From positions 6,882,001 to 6,946,000 of the forward strand of contig OW285187.1 in the NCBI GenBank assembly GCA_935421135.1: 64,000 nt of DNA, given 5' to 3'. Made by a program: the position numbers and the translations under genes. The DNA comes from Bugulina stolonifera. Lineage: Eukaryota; Bryozoa; Gymnolaemata; Cheilostomatida; Bugulidae. Position 1 is the stretch's first letter; each line of letters starts with the position of its first letter. The notes beneath the pieces are model-generated. The model did no database searches, was not told the DNA's origin, and worked only from the letters and a program-made list of their open reading frames with translations. Positions 39,708 to 53,300 of the stretch are shown here, piece after piece.

Positions 39708-42700
39708 GGCTGCTGCTGCTGACACTCCCGTAGCTGGAAGTAAAAATAGTAATGATCAACTTGTAGCTTAAACAATGCGTTTGACAGAGGTCAATGTTAC
39801 AGACTGGATACCAGTATTGTATACATTAACTGAGATCTGATTGCTACATACAAAGAACTTAGTGAACCAAAAATACTGTGAATATTTATGAATATAATTA
39901 ACTAGACACAGTTGTACTAACATCTTCAACAAAGTGTCAAAGTTATGTATTGTCAATCAGGGTCAGGTGCTCTGCAATAAGAAAATAATATGGAAAGAGG
40001 GTGTAACGTGAACATTAATTGTTGTTATGGTGTAGAAGAAATCATAACTTTAAAATATATGTGTTGTGTATGTTCAACAAGTCTGTTTCCTTTTAGTTGT
40101 CATTTGCATTCTAAGCAGCATTATCTTTTTGCCGCTGCCAAGCCTGTGGAAATCTTATAATTAATGCCTACTGCTCAAACAAGGCGTTCAACCATGGCTA
40201 CCAAAAGTTAAGTTTAAGTTCAAAATGCCCAAGCTAACAGGAGACAGTGAGAAGCCAATTTGAATAAATAAACAACATTATTTTAATCCGTGTTCAAGTG
40301 TCATGAAGATTTGAAAACTAATTTATTCAATATTTAGCTTCTACAGTAATCAAGAGTAGACAAGTGTAGACAAGTGGTTGAAGCTAAAATTCAAATTTTA
40401 TGGAGGCAGCTGACATTGTTTAGGTACATCCATAAAGGTTTCTGACAAAAAGTAAAGACAATCTTAGGTAACTTATGTAAAGCAGCATTCTATTAGGGCA
40501 GCACACTTGACTTACAATAGTGTGTTTAGTTCTAATTTGTATTAAATCAATAGGTAGTCAATGAAAGAGCTATGTACCTTCTTCTTGTCTAGATGCGGCC
40601 TTGGAGCACAGCCTACAGTTACCTGTAATACCGTACTGAACCTCAGTCTATAGACTGAAATTCCATTTTACCGTTGAGGCAGTTAATGGGTGGGAGTAAC
40701 CAAAAAACAAACAAAGAAGACAACTTCTCCTGCTTCAATTTTGACAAAAGCAAAATGGCTACCTCACTTTACTGTTCTATCTTGCACCTACGTTACACTT
40801 TAGTAGATTCATTACCTTACACCTAGTAAAACAAACATTATGCAATGTGGATATCATTATGACTTGTATCGCTTGGAATTGTGCAACAAAGTCCTAAAGG
40901 GATGTAATTATTTAGTATATTGGTAGCTAGCAATATATCAGGCTTAAGTAATAAAGGTATGCATGATTCAATTAAGCAATATTATCATATTTACACATAG
41001 ATGTACACAACTTGTAGCTTACCGTTTCTACATTAGTACTAAAAACGTGTATCTGTAGTAACACTTCTCATAGTATTACTGTGGTGCCATTGCTGACATT
41101 ATTGTGTTTCCTTACCCAAACTCCACAACCTAACTATTTGACATTTACTGTAAAAGCTCTGTAACATTTAAATATCAAGTCAGTTACATAACAAAAATAC
41201 CCCTACTATAGCTAGAAGGGTGATTGTGTTTTGGTGGTATACAGGCTACCTGGTTCAATATGTAGGCTATAATTTTATTAAAACGTGTTATTGACTCACT
41301 CCGAATAATTTAATACTGGTAGTTGTGTTATATATTTATACTTCTCTAAATTATTTTGAAATAAACCAAAGATCAATGAAAGATCTTACTAATTGGCGAG
41401 GTACACTTGTATGCTCCTGGTTTGATTGTTTAATCAACTGCATCTATCTGGAGCTTTCTATGCTGGTTATATTTAGTAAAGGGAAAAGTGAGGGACTCCG
41501 AGAAGAGCTCTCCAACCAACTCTTAACTGATCATAAACTATAGCATATATAGATAATAGATAATATAATGGGACACCTATGAGCTAATCCCAGTCATAAA
41601 TACCTGGTAGCTTCCATTGCTGTTGTACAGTTAAACATCTAGTGTATACATATCGTAAATACATAGCGTATAGACGATAAGGTGGACATGTGTCATACGG
41701 GCTAATAAAGTTGTGTGTGACAGTTGAGGGTGTTTACATGACCATCTTTCCTGGCAACTACACCGTCTCACACCTCTCACTCACTCCCTCAAGTTTTATG
41801 TCACTGATAAGAGCTTAGATGAGTCAATGTTGACTGAGCTAATATATTAGAACACAAGACGGGTAGACTAGAGTAGCACCCGCTTTGGGGTGATTATTGC
41901 TTGTTTTGATGTTTAGGCTATATCCGTCACCATTACCACCACCCAATTGCCTTGCTTAGGCTGCAGGAGTAAACATGATTTACATATCCAATATTGCGGT
42001 ATTGGAAGCTGCAGTAAAACTCCCGTAAACAGTTATTTCTATAATTGTAAATTGTGAATAATGAAACAAAATGAGGGACAAATAAGCTTGGATTTTAAAT
42101 ATATGATAAAAAAGGCTGCAACAAAACGCATTACGCAGCGATGGTAGTAAGAAAAATATTGAACAAATTCCCATTCAGTCTTTAGTGTTTTGGAAGTGCA
42201 TGCAGAAAACCTCTAGGGTTGGTGGGCTATAGACCTTAAAATATGAGACGTTACACTAAATAGTGCTGCCAATGTATCTATTCACTTTCAGCACTACCAT
42301 CTGTCAATTTTCTCTAAGCTATTGCCAGGCAAACAGAAAATTTTAAAATTAGATACAAATCAGTTTAGATTAAACGGTGACCACCATAACCATAACCATA
42401 GTCTATAAGCCTGAATGATTTTGACTGAAATAGTTAAAAATGCAAAGCCAAAAGTTGTGGATTGTGGCAGAATTGCACTCTGTACAAAATATGCCAGTTT
42501 GGTAAATTGGTAAAATAGAATAGAACCTTTATTTCATATACATTACATATACATTAATATCACTCTATTCATCAAGGGTACATGAATCATAACATCAATG
42601 CATGACGGGTAGGAGAAATACTGCTGGATAATATGATACTTGTATACTTGATTCAAATCTTCACCTCTTAAGACGAATTGTTGCTACTATTTACTGCTAA

Positions 42701-44155
42701 TGAGGATTGGTTGATTACAATAAAAGCATGAGATAACTCCCTCTTTGACTAAATGTTACAAGATTAATATTAGTAAAGATAACTTTCAAAGGAATTGATG
42801 AAAGCGTTGAAGGTTGTAAAATATGTCTATCACTAAAAAGTTGATAAGAAATAAGAAATTCACACGTTACTGATGTTTAGGTACTGTACAGTGAGTAATC
42901 AAAATAACTACCGTGTAAATGTTACAGACAATAGCAACTGATTAGCGTACCAAACCTTTACGATCTACCTGTAATGGATCTAGGGCTATGTAGCTATAAA
43001 ATATATAAAAGTTTAATTATTTTATGGGAGGCTCACTCTACACTATATTGATATGACAAAGATATGACTGGTATAAACTTACTGGCACCATTGCGCAGCC
43101 AATAACAGGTTGCTATGGAGGATCATATTTAACATGGAGCTCCCATAGAGGAGCGGCAATTAAGTACTGTAATTACTCCAACCAGTTATCAAGATATAGC
43201 CTATGCACATAGTCTGCATGAAGACCATAGAGAAATGGATAGCGGTGCCACCGCCGTGGGAAAGTAACAGTTAAGGCGTTGAGTCATATTAAACGTGAAT
43301 AATCGATGGGTCCTTGTAACGTATGATAGAGATGGTATTTTATCATCACATATAGCCTCTGGCTGGCCTAGACCACCCACACAGCAGCATCCAGTTTACA
43401 GTTTACTGGGAATAGAGCTATAAAAATAAATTAGCAATAATATATTTTGCATCACAGTAAAAATATAAAAAATTTACGCTTTTGGAATTAACCGAGGAAT
43501 AGTTGTGAATAAGATTTCTTTTTGGCATTTTTGCTAACAAAATAGTGCGTCTATAAATAAGTATGTTTGACAATTGATTGTATCATTTGACTCTATCACA
43601 TGTATACAGTAAAGAATGTTCTATGCAAAAAAGCAGTAGCTATAATAGATAGCATGTAGGCCTAAAGTTTAGTTGAGTTGTAAATAAACTGGGAAATAAA
43701 TCAGATTGATATGTAGAAAGTTATTGTACAGCCACTTTCAGAAGCCATTCCAGTCAACATGTTAAAGTTAAATGAAATATATTTTTGTATCCTCAAACTA
43801 GGCTGTTTTTCAATAAGGTTAAAATCGATAGGTTGTTGCTCTTACATTGTATTGAGAAAGAAAGTTCTAGAAAATAAATTTAATATGATAGAAGATTACT
43901 AAATAAATTTCAGCCTATACGTCTAAATAAATCTAGGCTACAGTTACCAAGACGCCTGTAAATTTTTTAACCAATTCTTGGGCTTGTTATATTGTTATTT
44001 ATACTATTGAATTGTACATGTACGTACATTGTACATGTATATGTGTATACAGTGTACATTGAACGCTTTTACAGTGTCCGTCTTCACGTTTCTACGTTTC
44101 TCTCAAAGCGGAAAAATAATGCAGATGAGATTGTCTGCTGGAAAGGCTTGCCTTA
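39708..44155. other. Gene-poor stretch
   Basis: Upstream of the N-acetylneuraminate lyase start I see no exon with convincing splice sites and family similarity in 4.4 kb. Composition is AT-rich throughout with no tandem arrays. The exon-proximal part (39708-40000) should hold the promoter of that gene. Confidence 0.4.
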
Positions 44156-44437
44156 CTACAGCAGCTTAGTCCTCCACTGGTTACATGCAAACCTTTGCAC
44201 AGAGTCCAGTCTACCAATTTTCCCACTTCTGGTAGTTTGGGTCTGCTAAAGTTAAATAGAAAAATTAAACAAAGATTTGGACTGTATGATTATATTATTA
44301 TGTTAAAAAGGCATCAGCCCGTGCAAACCACTAAGATAGTGCTACGCAATGCACTCACTGACCAGAGGGTGGCGCTGCTTGGACTCGCTCGTATAATCTC
44401 TAGAAGGGAGACATTTTACCAGGCGGCAGATGAGCAT
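44156..44437 (-). CDS. Weak candidate small two-exon gene
   Basis: On the minus strand an ATG at 44437 opens MLICRLVKCLPSRDYTSES and ends at a GTCAGT donor (exon 44437-44363). A strong pyrimidine-rich acceptor (TTAACTTTAG) starts a second exon at 44245 in the same phase, which runs to a TAG at 44156. The product would be 54 residues, basic and Arg/Lys/Ser-rich, like a mitochondrial presequence at its start. The stretch is more GC-rich than its surroundings. I recognise no family; it could be the 5' end of a longer gene spliced elsewhere, or the region could be a promoter or 5' UTR. Plus-strand frames overlap it (43992-44249, 44195-44440) with no better support. Confidence 0.2.
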
Positions 44438-44440
44438 TAG

Positions 44441-45146
44441 AAAATATATCATAATTATTTTAATACATTAGATGATGAGTAGCTACAGGAGGGACACAGG
44501 GTGCTAACCAGGTACGAGTGGAGTAAAAACATAGTTTAAGTAAACATAGTGAGCTGCTACACTCTACACGACTTGACTAATACCTCTATGGCCACACAGC
44601 TACACCATTATTGCCCTTGCTCCCGTCCGTTGTCTGCCAATCCATTTACTTGTCTGCAAGAATGCTTTAGACCCAAGGCAGTGAAAAGACCACATATACA
44701 TGGCTATTGTGATAGTGCCTAATATTCCTATTAGGCTTAGTATAAATAATATTACAATTTGGATTTATAATTGCTGGTCTAATGTGGTGTCAGACAGCCG
44801 CTCAGCACTCAGACATACCTTCACTGTCGTATCTATCCCAAAGTACATTGGTACAAGGAATTTATGAGAAGATGACAATCTTGTTTTGTCATGCTACTGA
44901 ATCCTTGAGTTTATTATGGAAATATAAGTATAGCAGACCACAATGGGGGTGTATTATATTTAATTTACAAATGTATATTGGCACCAACCTAAGTGGGCAC
45001 AAGACTTTGTTTAAAAACTAAGACTTCAATTGTCTATACTCCAGTCTAAAGCATTAATAACCCACTTAGAGACAGTAATCCAGCAGAAGAGTATAAATAT
45101 ATTCACCAAAGTAGAAACTATACCACAAGATTCTAAAAATAATGTA
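44441..45146. other. No gene recognised
   Basis: No exon, repeat or RNA gene that I can support. Confidence 0.4.
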
Positions 45147-45400
45147 GTTGTTGATATTTATACACTTCAAATTGTCTTATAACTTACAGGCAGCCTCTAA
45201 AAACTTTATGGAGTGTGTCACAAAATTGTATTTCTATTTGTTATGAGACAGGTTGAGCTGCATGTGGTGAAGATATTGCTTAGGTGAACAGTTCAAGCTG
45301 TCCCATAACAAATGAAAATAAAATTTTTTGACACACTCCATAAAGTTTTTAGAGGCCGCCTTCTAAGTTACAAGCAAATTTGAAGTGTATCAACAATAAC
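45147..45400. mobile_element. Foldback MITE with about 100-bp inverted arms
   Basis: Left arm 45147-45251 and right arm 45299-45400 are inverted copies with small indels and substitutions. The best-paired core is CTCTAAAAACTTTATGGAGT against ACTCCATAAAGTTTTTAGAG. About 50 bp of unique sequence lies between. No coding content and no clear target duplication. Confidence 0.8.
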
Positions 45401-45446
45401 AATAACAAAAGTTTGGTGCAGTTACTGCACCAAACTTTTGTTATTG
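45400..45446. repeat. Perfect palindrome, 23-bp arms
   Basis: Arms 45400-45422 and 45424-45446 pair exactly around a single T. It directly adjoins the right end of the foldback MITE and begins with ACAATAAC words shared with that end, so it may have arisen with or inserted into it. Confidence 0.85.
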
Positions 45447-47345
45447 ATAATAAAGTGCGGCCATGACACCCCTTATGAATGAACCATTAAAATTATTGAA
45501 GGTGTGATAATTTTATTATATAGAATATAATAGGTACTAAAAAACCTAATTTTGACAATGAATAAAAAGCAGTGCAGATTTATTTGGAAAATTATAATGA
45601 AGATGCAAACCAACTGGAATTTTAATGATAATTAAAAACAAATTAATGGTATTGCTTTTGTGCACTTGAAAGCTAACTTTTTATATTGTCTGTTATTACC
45701 AGTTTACTCACTCAAAAATAAATATGGCAGGAGCACATCTGCTGGTAAACAGCTTTTATAGGCTTATTACTTCCTCTTAGATGTCAGTGAACTATCAACA
45801 TAGCTACTATATACTTCAACACAATTTAGCACCACATATAGTTTGGCTTAAAAGATAACAATTCCATCTGACATGCCACAATATTCAATTGAAGAAAGCT
45901 AGACAGGTTTATGAGCTGGATTTATGTATTTGTATGCGATTAAGGGTAGAGGAGGCACCAACCTCTAATTATAGTAGAGTAAATTATTCTAGGGCTAATT
46001 GATGATTATTTTTCACTTGGTTGCTACATACATGCTTGTTTATTTCCAAACCCAGGTTTACTAAATATGAATAGAATGCAGATGTTTATTAGTGACACTG
46101 AAAAATATTTATTTCTGTATGTTAAGCTACTGCTCATATATAACAAGAAAAGCTTTAGTTTTATGGGTAATTCAGGCCCAAAATATGCGTGGTTCCTCCT
46201 ACCCACCCTAAAATAAACAAAATCTTTGAAAGGAAAACTCCAACTATTGCAGGGGAAGTAAATGTCACTTACAGCTCTGACCAAAAATCACACCTGTGTG
46301 TTGTGTAAATTTACCAACTGCATGTGTGAGCTGCTGTCAAGTGGCTAAACCTCTGCCCCATTCTAGTCAACACGAATTAGCAAACAAAACCTTCAAATCA
46401 GTGTTGGCAAGCAAATATGTCACTCATCACATCATTCCTGCTATAATAGAAACAATTATTGTCAACCTAGAGTATTATACGAATATGAAGATACTGCAAT
46501 AAAAGGCTTTACAATTAACACATCATCAGGTGTAATGATATAAGCTTCTGTATTTTAAGAATAATATGGATGTACATCTGGCGAATACATTCTGTGTAGA
46601 TCCATCAGGTGGGTTGGCTGGCCATTGAAATATATAGTAATTAGGATTACGTGTGCGTCATGTGATAACACAGTGACCGTCATGTGACAGGGAACGCTGT
46701 AACAGTAGTGTTGTTCTGTTTGATCCAGTCTGACAACCCAGAGTAAAATTTCTTATTTACTCATTCCGTCAGATTTTACTAACAGTAGGCTTCCAACAAA
46801 CTTTATTTCTTTATAATACAAAATATAATATACTTTCCTTGTAAGAAACAAGTCATATAATATACTTTCGTGGCAACAGATTTATACAAAGGAAAGGAAA
46901 TGTGACTTTTTTATTTGACAGTAATTAGTTACTTACTATGCACACATGAGGATGTCATGGCATGTAACAAGGTGCAAGTACCTGTTATTAGCTTTCTAAA
47001 CTTGTTACAAATACAAGCATTATTCAACTGGTTTTTATCGTTCTAATTATAGTGGATATAATTATTAATTATAATAAACTCAAATGCACTTGAGTCAGCA
47101 GCCCGATGATGCTGCTTCAGGGAGGGGTTCCTGTCTGTAAGACAGGTAATTATTAGCCAATGGGTGACAAATTGCTAGCATATAATGACCGACAATATTT
47201 TTACCTGTAGAAGAGTATGAGTCATAACTCTAATTTTAGGTATCGTAAGTTATAAAACTATAAAACATTACAGCCTGCTGGGAGATTTAACTCTGGTGTG
47301 TGCCGCCTGCAGTCAACATCGTCTAGGCAGTTAATCGTTTGGAAG
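45447..47345. other. Intergenic region upstream of the odd-skipped-related gene
   Basis: I see no coding exon. This stretch should hold the promoter and possibly enhancers of the transcription factor gene that begins near 47346, but I recognise no specific site. Confidence 0.35.
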
Positions 47346-50300
47346 ATGTCTCAAAATCCACCAAATTCTGAAACAAGCAAACGAACTGGAGTTGGATTAG
47401 GCAAGTACAAAGTTATAATACTGAGGAAACTAATACCGTTAGGTAGATCATTGACATTAATGACAATAGCCTACATGTAAAGTGCAAATTTAGCAATATA
47501 GCACAGTAATTCTTACACGTTGTTTTCACCTGATGTCTTAGGTCACAGATACTGTATATGTATAAGTGGTCAAGGAAGCTGTTGGACTCAGCCCAAAAAA
47601 GCTAGCTGTATGATCTTTTACTCGACTGAAACAAGCTACTTCTAGTTTATTCATTTTTCTGTATGACTTGAGTAGATGTGCTGGCAAAATATGCATTCGA
47701 GGTGGATCAAAAATTTCTTGACCAAATGATACTGTGCCTAACACTTCACCACGAAGGCACGTAGACCTACAGGTTATCATCATGATCATATGCAGTGGAA
47801 TATTTTTTGATGCTTGGATTAGCAGCTTTTTCAGAATATCGTCACCATTGAGGTCGTGGAGAGGCCAATAGGTTAACATTAATTTAGTATGTGGATTATT
47901 GGATTAATTGTAGGGGAGCTCAGGTTAAGTTTATGACAATGGGCGGTTGTGACACTAGATTATGATTTTCTAAATTCATTAATATAATCTCTAGAATTTT
48001 GTGGTTTGAAAAGAAACTTATTCAGTGGTAAACAGTTGCAGCTGCAGATAGACTAAATATTTTCTGCAGAAGTTATACAATGAGTTACCTTAGACTATTC
48101 GTAACTGATAATACAGGTTTAATACAGATTTAAGTGTATTTTGACGATAATGAGTATTTAATAAGCCGTCTGTAAAACGCGCACCGAACACTATTCTATA
48201 GGATGTAGTTGAGGCTTATACACCCTTTATATGATTTCTGCTAAGAATATTGTGTAATAAGACGATAATCTCTCCCAGGTGACATTGTTACGAGCAAAAT
48301 ATGCGCAGGAGGAGGAGCATTGCTAAGGATGCTTCTAGATTAATAACATTGTTTTTATCTTACAAGATTATTAAGAAGTTTTAATGGTTATACTTTACAA
48401 CTAAATAATTGACCACAACATTTACGATCCAGATTTTCCTCTTAAAATGAATTAAGTCTTTTGGGGTAAGAGCATGCACCATGAACCTATTTAAACCCTT
48501 GTATAACATAATATTTTATAGGGAATTATTGCTTCCGGTGATATTTTTCCACGGCTTACTTTAACCACATACTCTGGTGATGCTCATGCCATGTCTTCCT
48601 ATTTAAATGTTTTTGCTTATATAAATTGCAAAATAAGATAGGTTATATAATAATACTAATTCGTTATAGATCTACACCCATAAATAAAATATAGGTTCTT
48701 TCCAAATGAGATTGTAAAGCCACCATAACCAAATGTCTTTTGCATATTTAGCACTCATTGGCAGAAATAATGCACTAAACTTTTAAAAATAAATCTTCCT
48801 TATTAGTATGTAGAGATGGAGATTCACAGCGTCATGAAAGATCATACACTCACTCTAAACAAATCTTCAGATTCTAACTACTTGAAAATAGTAAAGTAAT
48901 CAATTATAGCATCGAGTAGTTTGAACTCATATGTAAAATTTATAAACTGACAACAAGAAAAGGAGACTGGGAAACAAGGGGTACGATATCTATGTAATAT
49001 GACACTTACACTTATATTACATACACTTACACTTAAGCAATATATAATTGTACATATCATGTACTTACATGCAGCCTACACACATAGGGTTAACATTTGC
49101 TCCACGAACCTGATGAGTCATAAATTGTCTAAAATAAAGAAACAAAGACGCTACTGGTCACAATTACATGTATGTAGATGTAGTAGTTCCTTTTGCAACT
49201 TGAGCCAACTTTGCCACAAGCATTGCCAATCTCATATCTTCCATTTCGAATTTTTCCTATTATTAAGTAGATACAGCAAGTAGACATTTGGTATTTACAA
49301 AACAGTAAGTAAAGGTTAGAATAAATGGAAATGTATATTATGTAAGACTAAACTATCGCAGTAAATGGACTAACTGGAAGGTAAATAATAAACAATCAGT
49401 TATCACTTTAGATTACAATTTAATCAGTCTTGAAGTTGGCTATCAGCTTTCCAGTGCCACTAATATATGTCAACAAATGTTACTGGTGTAATAGAATGTA
49501 TATTCAAGCCATTAAGGGATATATGTAAGTCTCTACTGCTCAAACACCTGTTAACAGCTAATTGTTACATGGTTACACCATTTATTCATCTATTTTGTCT
49601 TTATTTTGCACAAATCTCTGATTATACATGTATTTATTGATATACATAAGCCTAGAGCTGAAGCTAAACATGTTTATTTCATAGCAGCTACATATAATAT
49701 TATGTTTATTAGTATATATTCAATTTTCCAGCTCCACTCTACTAAAATGGGGTACAGTCTGTATGTAGCCTTTACCAATCAATGCATTTCTTATTTGAAA
49801 CTTTAACTAAGACATTATATGGATAAGTGGAATTTGCAACTGATTGTGTTTAGTGTCTGTTTTAATATTCGGAGAAGCCAGATATCGGGTTCTCCAAATA
49901 TTTGTTTCATAAGTTTTACCTCCCCAATAATATGTAATGTTGACAAACTTGATTACATCATCACAGTTTTACACTCTGTTATATCATATTCCAACAATTT
50001 AATTGCAACAGTGCATCAGATTGAATATTTTAGCAGCAATTTCAAAAAGGCACTTGAATATTATTGCTTCTGGTATTCTGTAAGCAACCAAATTAGTCAG
50101 TGAATCTTTCTACAATATTTTTTCATTGTGATTATGATTATTGTAATGTATATATCTAAATCTGCCTTATCAACACTAGATCGTTTAACAGCGCAACAAT
50201 TATCCGTAGTTTGCACCTGTATCTTCAGCCATTCAAGATAAATAAGCCACAATAACACAAGTAATATCTTGAGGTATTTTAAAGTACCCACAGCTGATTG

Positions 50301-53300
50301 GTCAAGACCAGCACATGCTACTTGCTTACCAGTTTAGAACAATATGTCAACATTGCTTGTAAAAGAGGCATATATAAAACCCTATTTTACAACATGTGGT
50401 CACAGTATTGTAACTGAGCTGGGGGTGATATCATACGCACAAATCAGTATCATAGATTCACAGGTTTACTAATATTACTGAGTATGATTGGAACTGAATT
50501 GCAAATACCAACAGGTAGGATAGTAGTAACAGTAGGGCAACAGTAGTAGATTTCAAAATAAATTGTCATATTGTAGATATTTTGTGTCGTATTCTTATGG
50601 TTTCAGTTTTACAATTATAGAAAAATCTAAGAGAAAACCTCATAATTTTTTTCAAGTCATCGGTTTTATCTACTTGTCGGTCAGGAAGAATTTGTTCAAT
50701 ATTGTAACATTTGTCATTTTGCTTGACTTTAGATTTGAGGAAAAAGTCTATGGAAAGTCCACCAATGAAACCGGCTAATCCTGCTTTTGCTCTGTATATG
50801 GCGCAGAGAAATGCTGCCGCTATGGCTGTACAAGCAGCACAGATAATGTCTTGCTGGCCAGCATACCCTTTACTTCAGATGGCTATGCAGCAGCAGCAAC
50901 AGCAGCAGCAACAGCAGCAGCATCAACAACAGAACTACCAGATGAAACCTTCTACTGGTGTTCAAAGTCTGCAGTCTGCAAGAAATGTAGTCCATGGTAA
51001 GTCTATTTTACATCTACAAGCATGTGCATAGTGTAATCTATGTACATGTAAGTGAAGCTTATATCATACTAAACCAATGCTTCAGAACCCGTGTAGTGTT
51101 ATAGTAGTGTAGCGAAATATTTTATAGACATGTAGCTGTGTTTCTTAGAGAGTTTATAGCTAAATACAATTTTTGAGCTGTGAGTTACGAAGTACTAGTT
51201 ACAATATAATTATGCTGATAAATTTGGAGCCTACCATGCAAATGTTAACTGCATAGTTTAATTTAAAAACATAAAATTTGTACAGACATTACTTCTGCCA
51301 TAAAATTTTAATAATTAAGCAGTTAATACTAAAACATGAACTTAATGCAACATTATATTGATAAAGCCGAGTCTATGGAACATTTTGATCTAATCAGAAA
51401 ATTGTCATACAGCAGTTAAACAAGGTAAATGTACCATGTAATGCCCTTTGGCTGAGCCAGCATCAATTGCTGCGGTTTGTTCTTTTGTGTGTCTAATTAC
51501 AAAATTATTCTATCCCACCACATTATAATATACATCCTATCTGTGTGTATAAATACTTTTTGGGTTCATTTGGCTATTTATACATTGGTTACAATACAAT
51601 CTTACAAGTTGTTTTATAAGCTTTTCTTTAGAAACTTTACCAGCAAATTGTTACTAAGCAATGTTAATGACAGGATCTTTTGAATTATTATAGTTTTGAT
51701 ATTATCAATAATATATGTATGTTATTATTATTACCTTAATTACTAATCATAGCTAGAACATATGTCTTTCTGTATATTACCATGTTTTATCAATTAGTAT
51801 GATCTTGTCTTAGTTTTCCGCTGGTCCACAATATCTTAGATGTAATTAGATAACACGCTGCTATCCCAGTCATGAGTGAGCAACCCCACCATGTAGTTGA
51901 ATTATCTTACCACCCATCCGCAGTATTAATACAGTTTTTACTGCTACCGTTTTTTTCAGTTGACTGGTGACAGAATGCATAAATTATTTGCTATTATATT
52001 TTAAGCTTATCACAGGTGCTAAATGTTGGGTATTTAACCAGTTCAGATTAAACTGTGATCAATCTGTGATTTTAACACCACAGATTTAAAGATCTGGCTT
52101 GGATAATCTCTTTTAATACAAGTCTTTCCCACAAACAACCCAATGGAATTAAAATAGATGTATTTTCACCATTAGATATATTTACTATAATTACTGATAA
52201 TGTGAACTATTGTATAATTACGTTATATATGTGTAACAAGACAGGTAGGAATATGCAATGTTTTTACATTTGATTCCCATGGTGTTGGAGAATAATTCTT
52301 ATAAATTTTGAACCATGTTTTAGAAGTAGCTGAAAGCAAAAAGTTTGACTTCAGTCGACTTGCAGAAGAGGCTGCGGCGGCTACAGCATCTTCCAGGAAC
52401 CAGGACGCCACAGTCACTAGATTATGGCCTACTTTTAGGTAAGCCAACCAATCTTCTCCTCTCAGCGTTTAATATATGTCAAAATTCTGTTGGCTTATTG
52501 CATAGAGGTATCACTGGGGAGATAACTCTATGGCTTATTGTCTATAATATAGTTTCAGTGGTATTGGAACCGAATTATAGAACTACAAAAGCTAATGAGC
52601 TGTATATTTGTTTCATATTGTAGTTTCCCCCAAAATGCAATGCAGGAGACAAGGGTGTATGAGAGGAAACCACGAGGTCGTGCACCACGGTATGTTAAAA
52701 TCTAGATTTTTCTGTCGGTAGCCTTTTTGAAATTCATCTCGCTTCTATTTCATTCTGACCTTTCACTGAAGCGTTTTGAACCAGCTAGTTTTATACAACC
52801 ATGTGCCTTGCTTGTGATTTCAAACTATGTCTTGATTTATAAGTGCTTCAAGTTTAACAATTTGCTATTTGTATTTTCATTGATCACATGTGACCATAAA
52901 AGTGGCAGTGAGCTGGTGCACTGAGTACACTGATGTTGATAAAAATTTTCACAAATTTTCCCAATTTACACTAACATGATAAGTGGGTAATGCAAGTGGT
53001 GTTTGTGCTTTACATTGCATTGGACTATGGTAATAATGGCCTTGTAGATTACCTGTATGTTTGAACAATAATCTAACTGCAAAGGGCACAGAGTTTGGGT
53101 AAACTGTTAGTGTTTGTATAGAGGCCTATCTGTTTACAACCAGTAGTCAGTAGCATGTGTCAGGGATGAACCTTAGCTATCTATGAGCGACCTGAGTATG
53201 TAGGGAATGAGGCTATGTAATCCAGAATTGACACAAACTTGATGAGTGCACATTTAACTGGCACAGTCATATCACAATTATTTACATTCCATCAATCACA

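Noticed and set aside
44340..44375. CTCF-like site (CCAGAGGGTGGCGCTGC)
   Set aside because: Single weak match, and CTCF is not known outside bilaterians, while this genome may be from an earlier branch.
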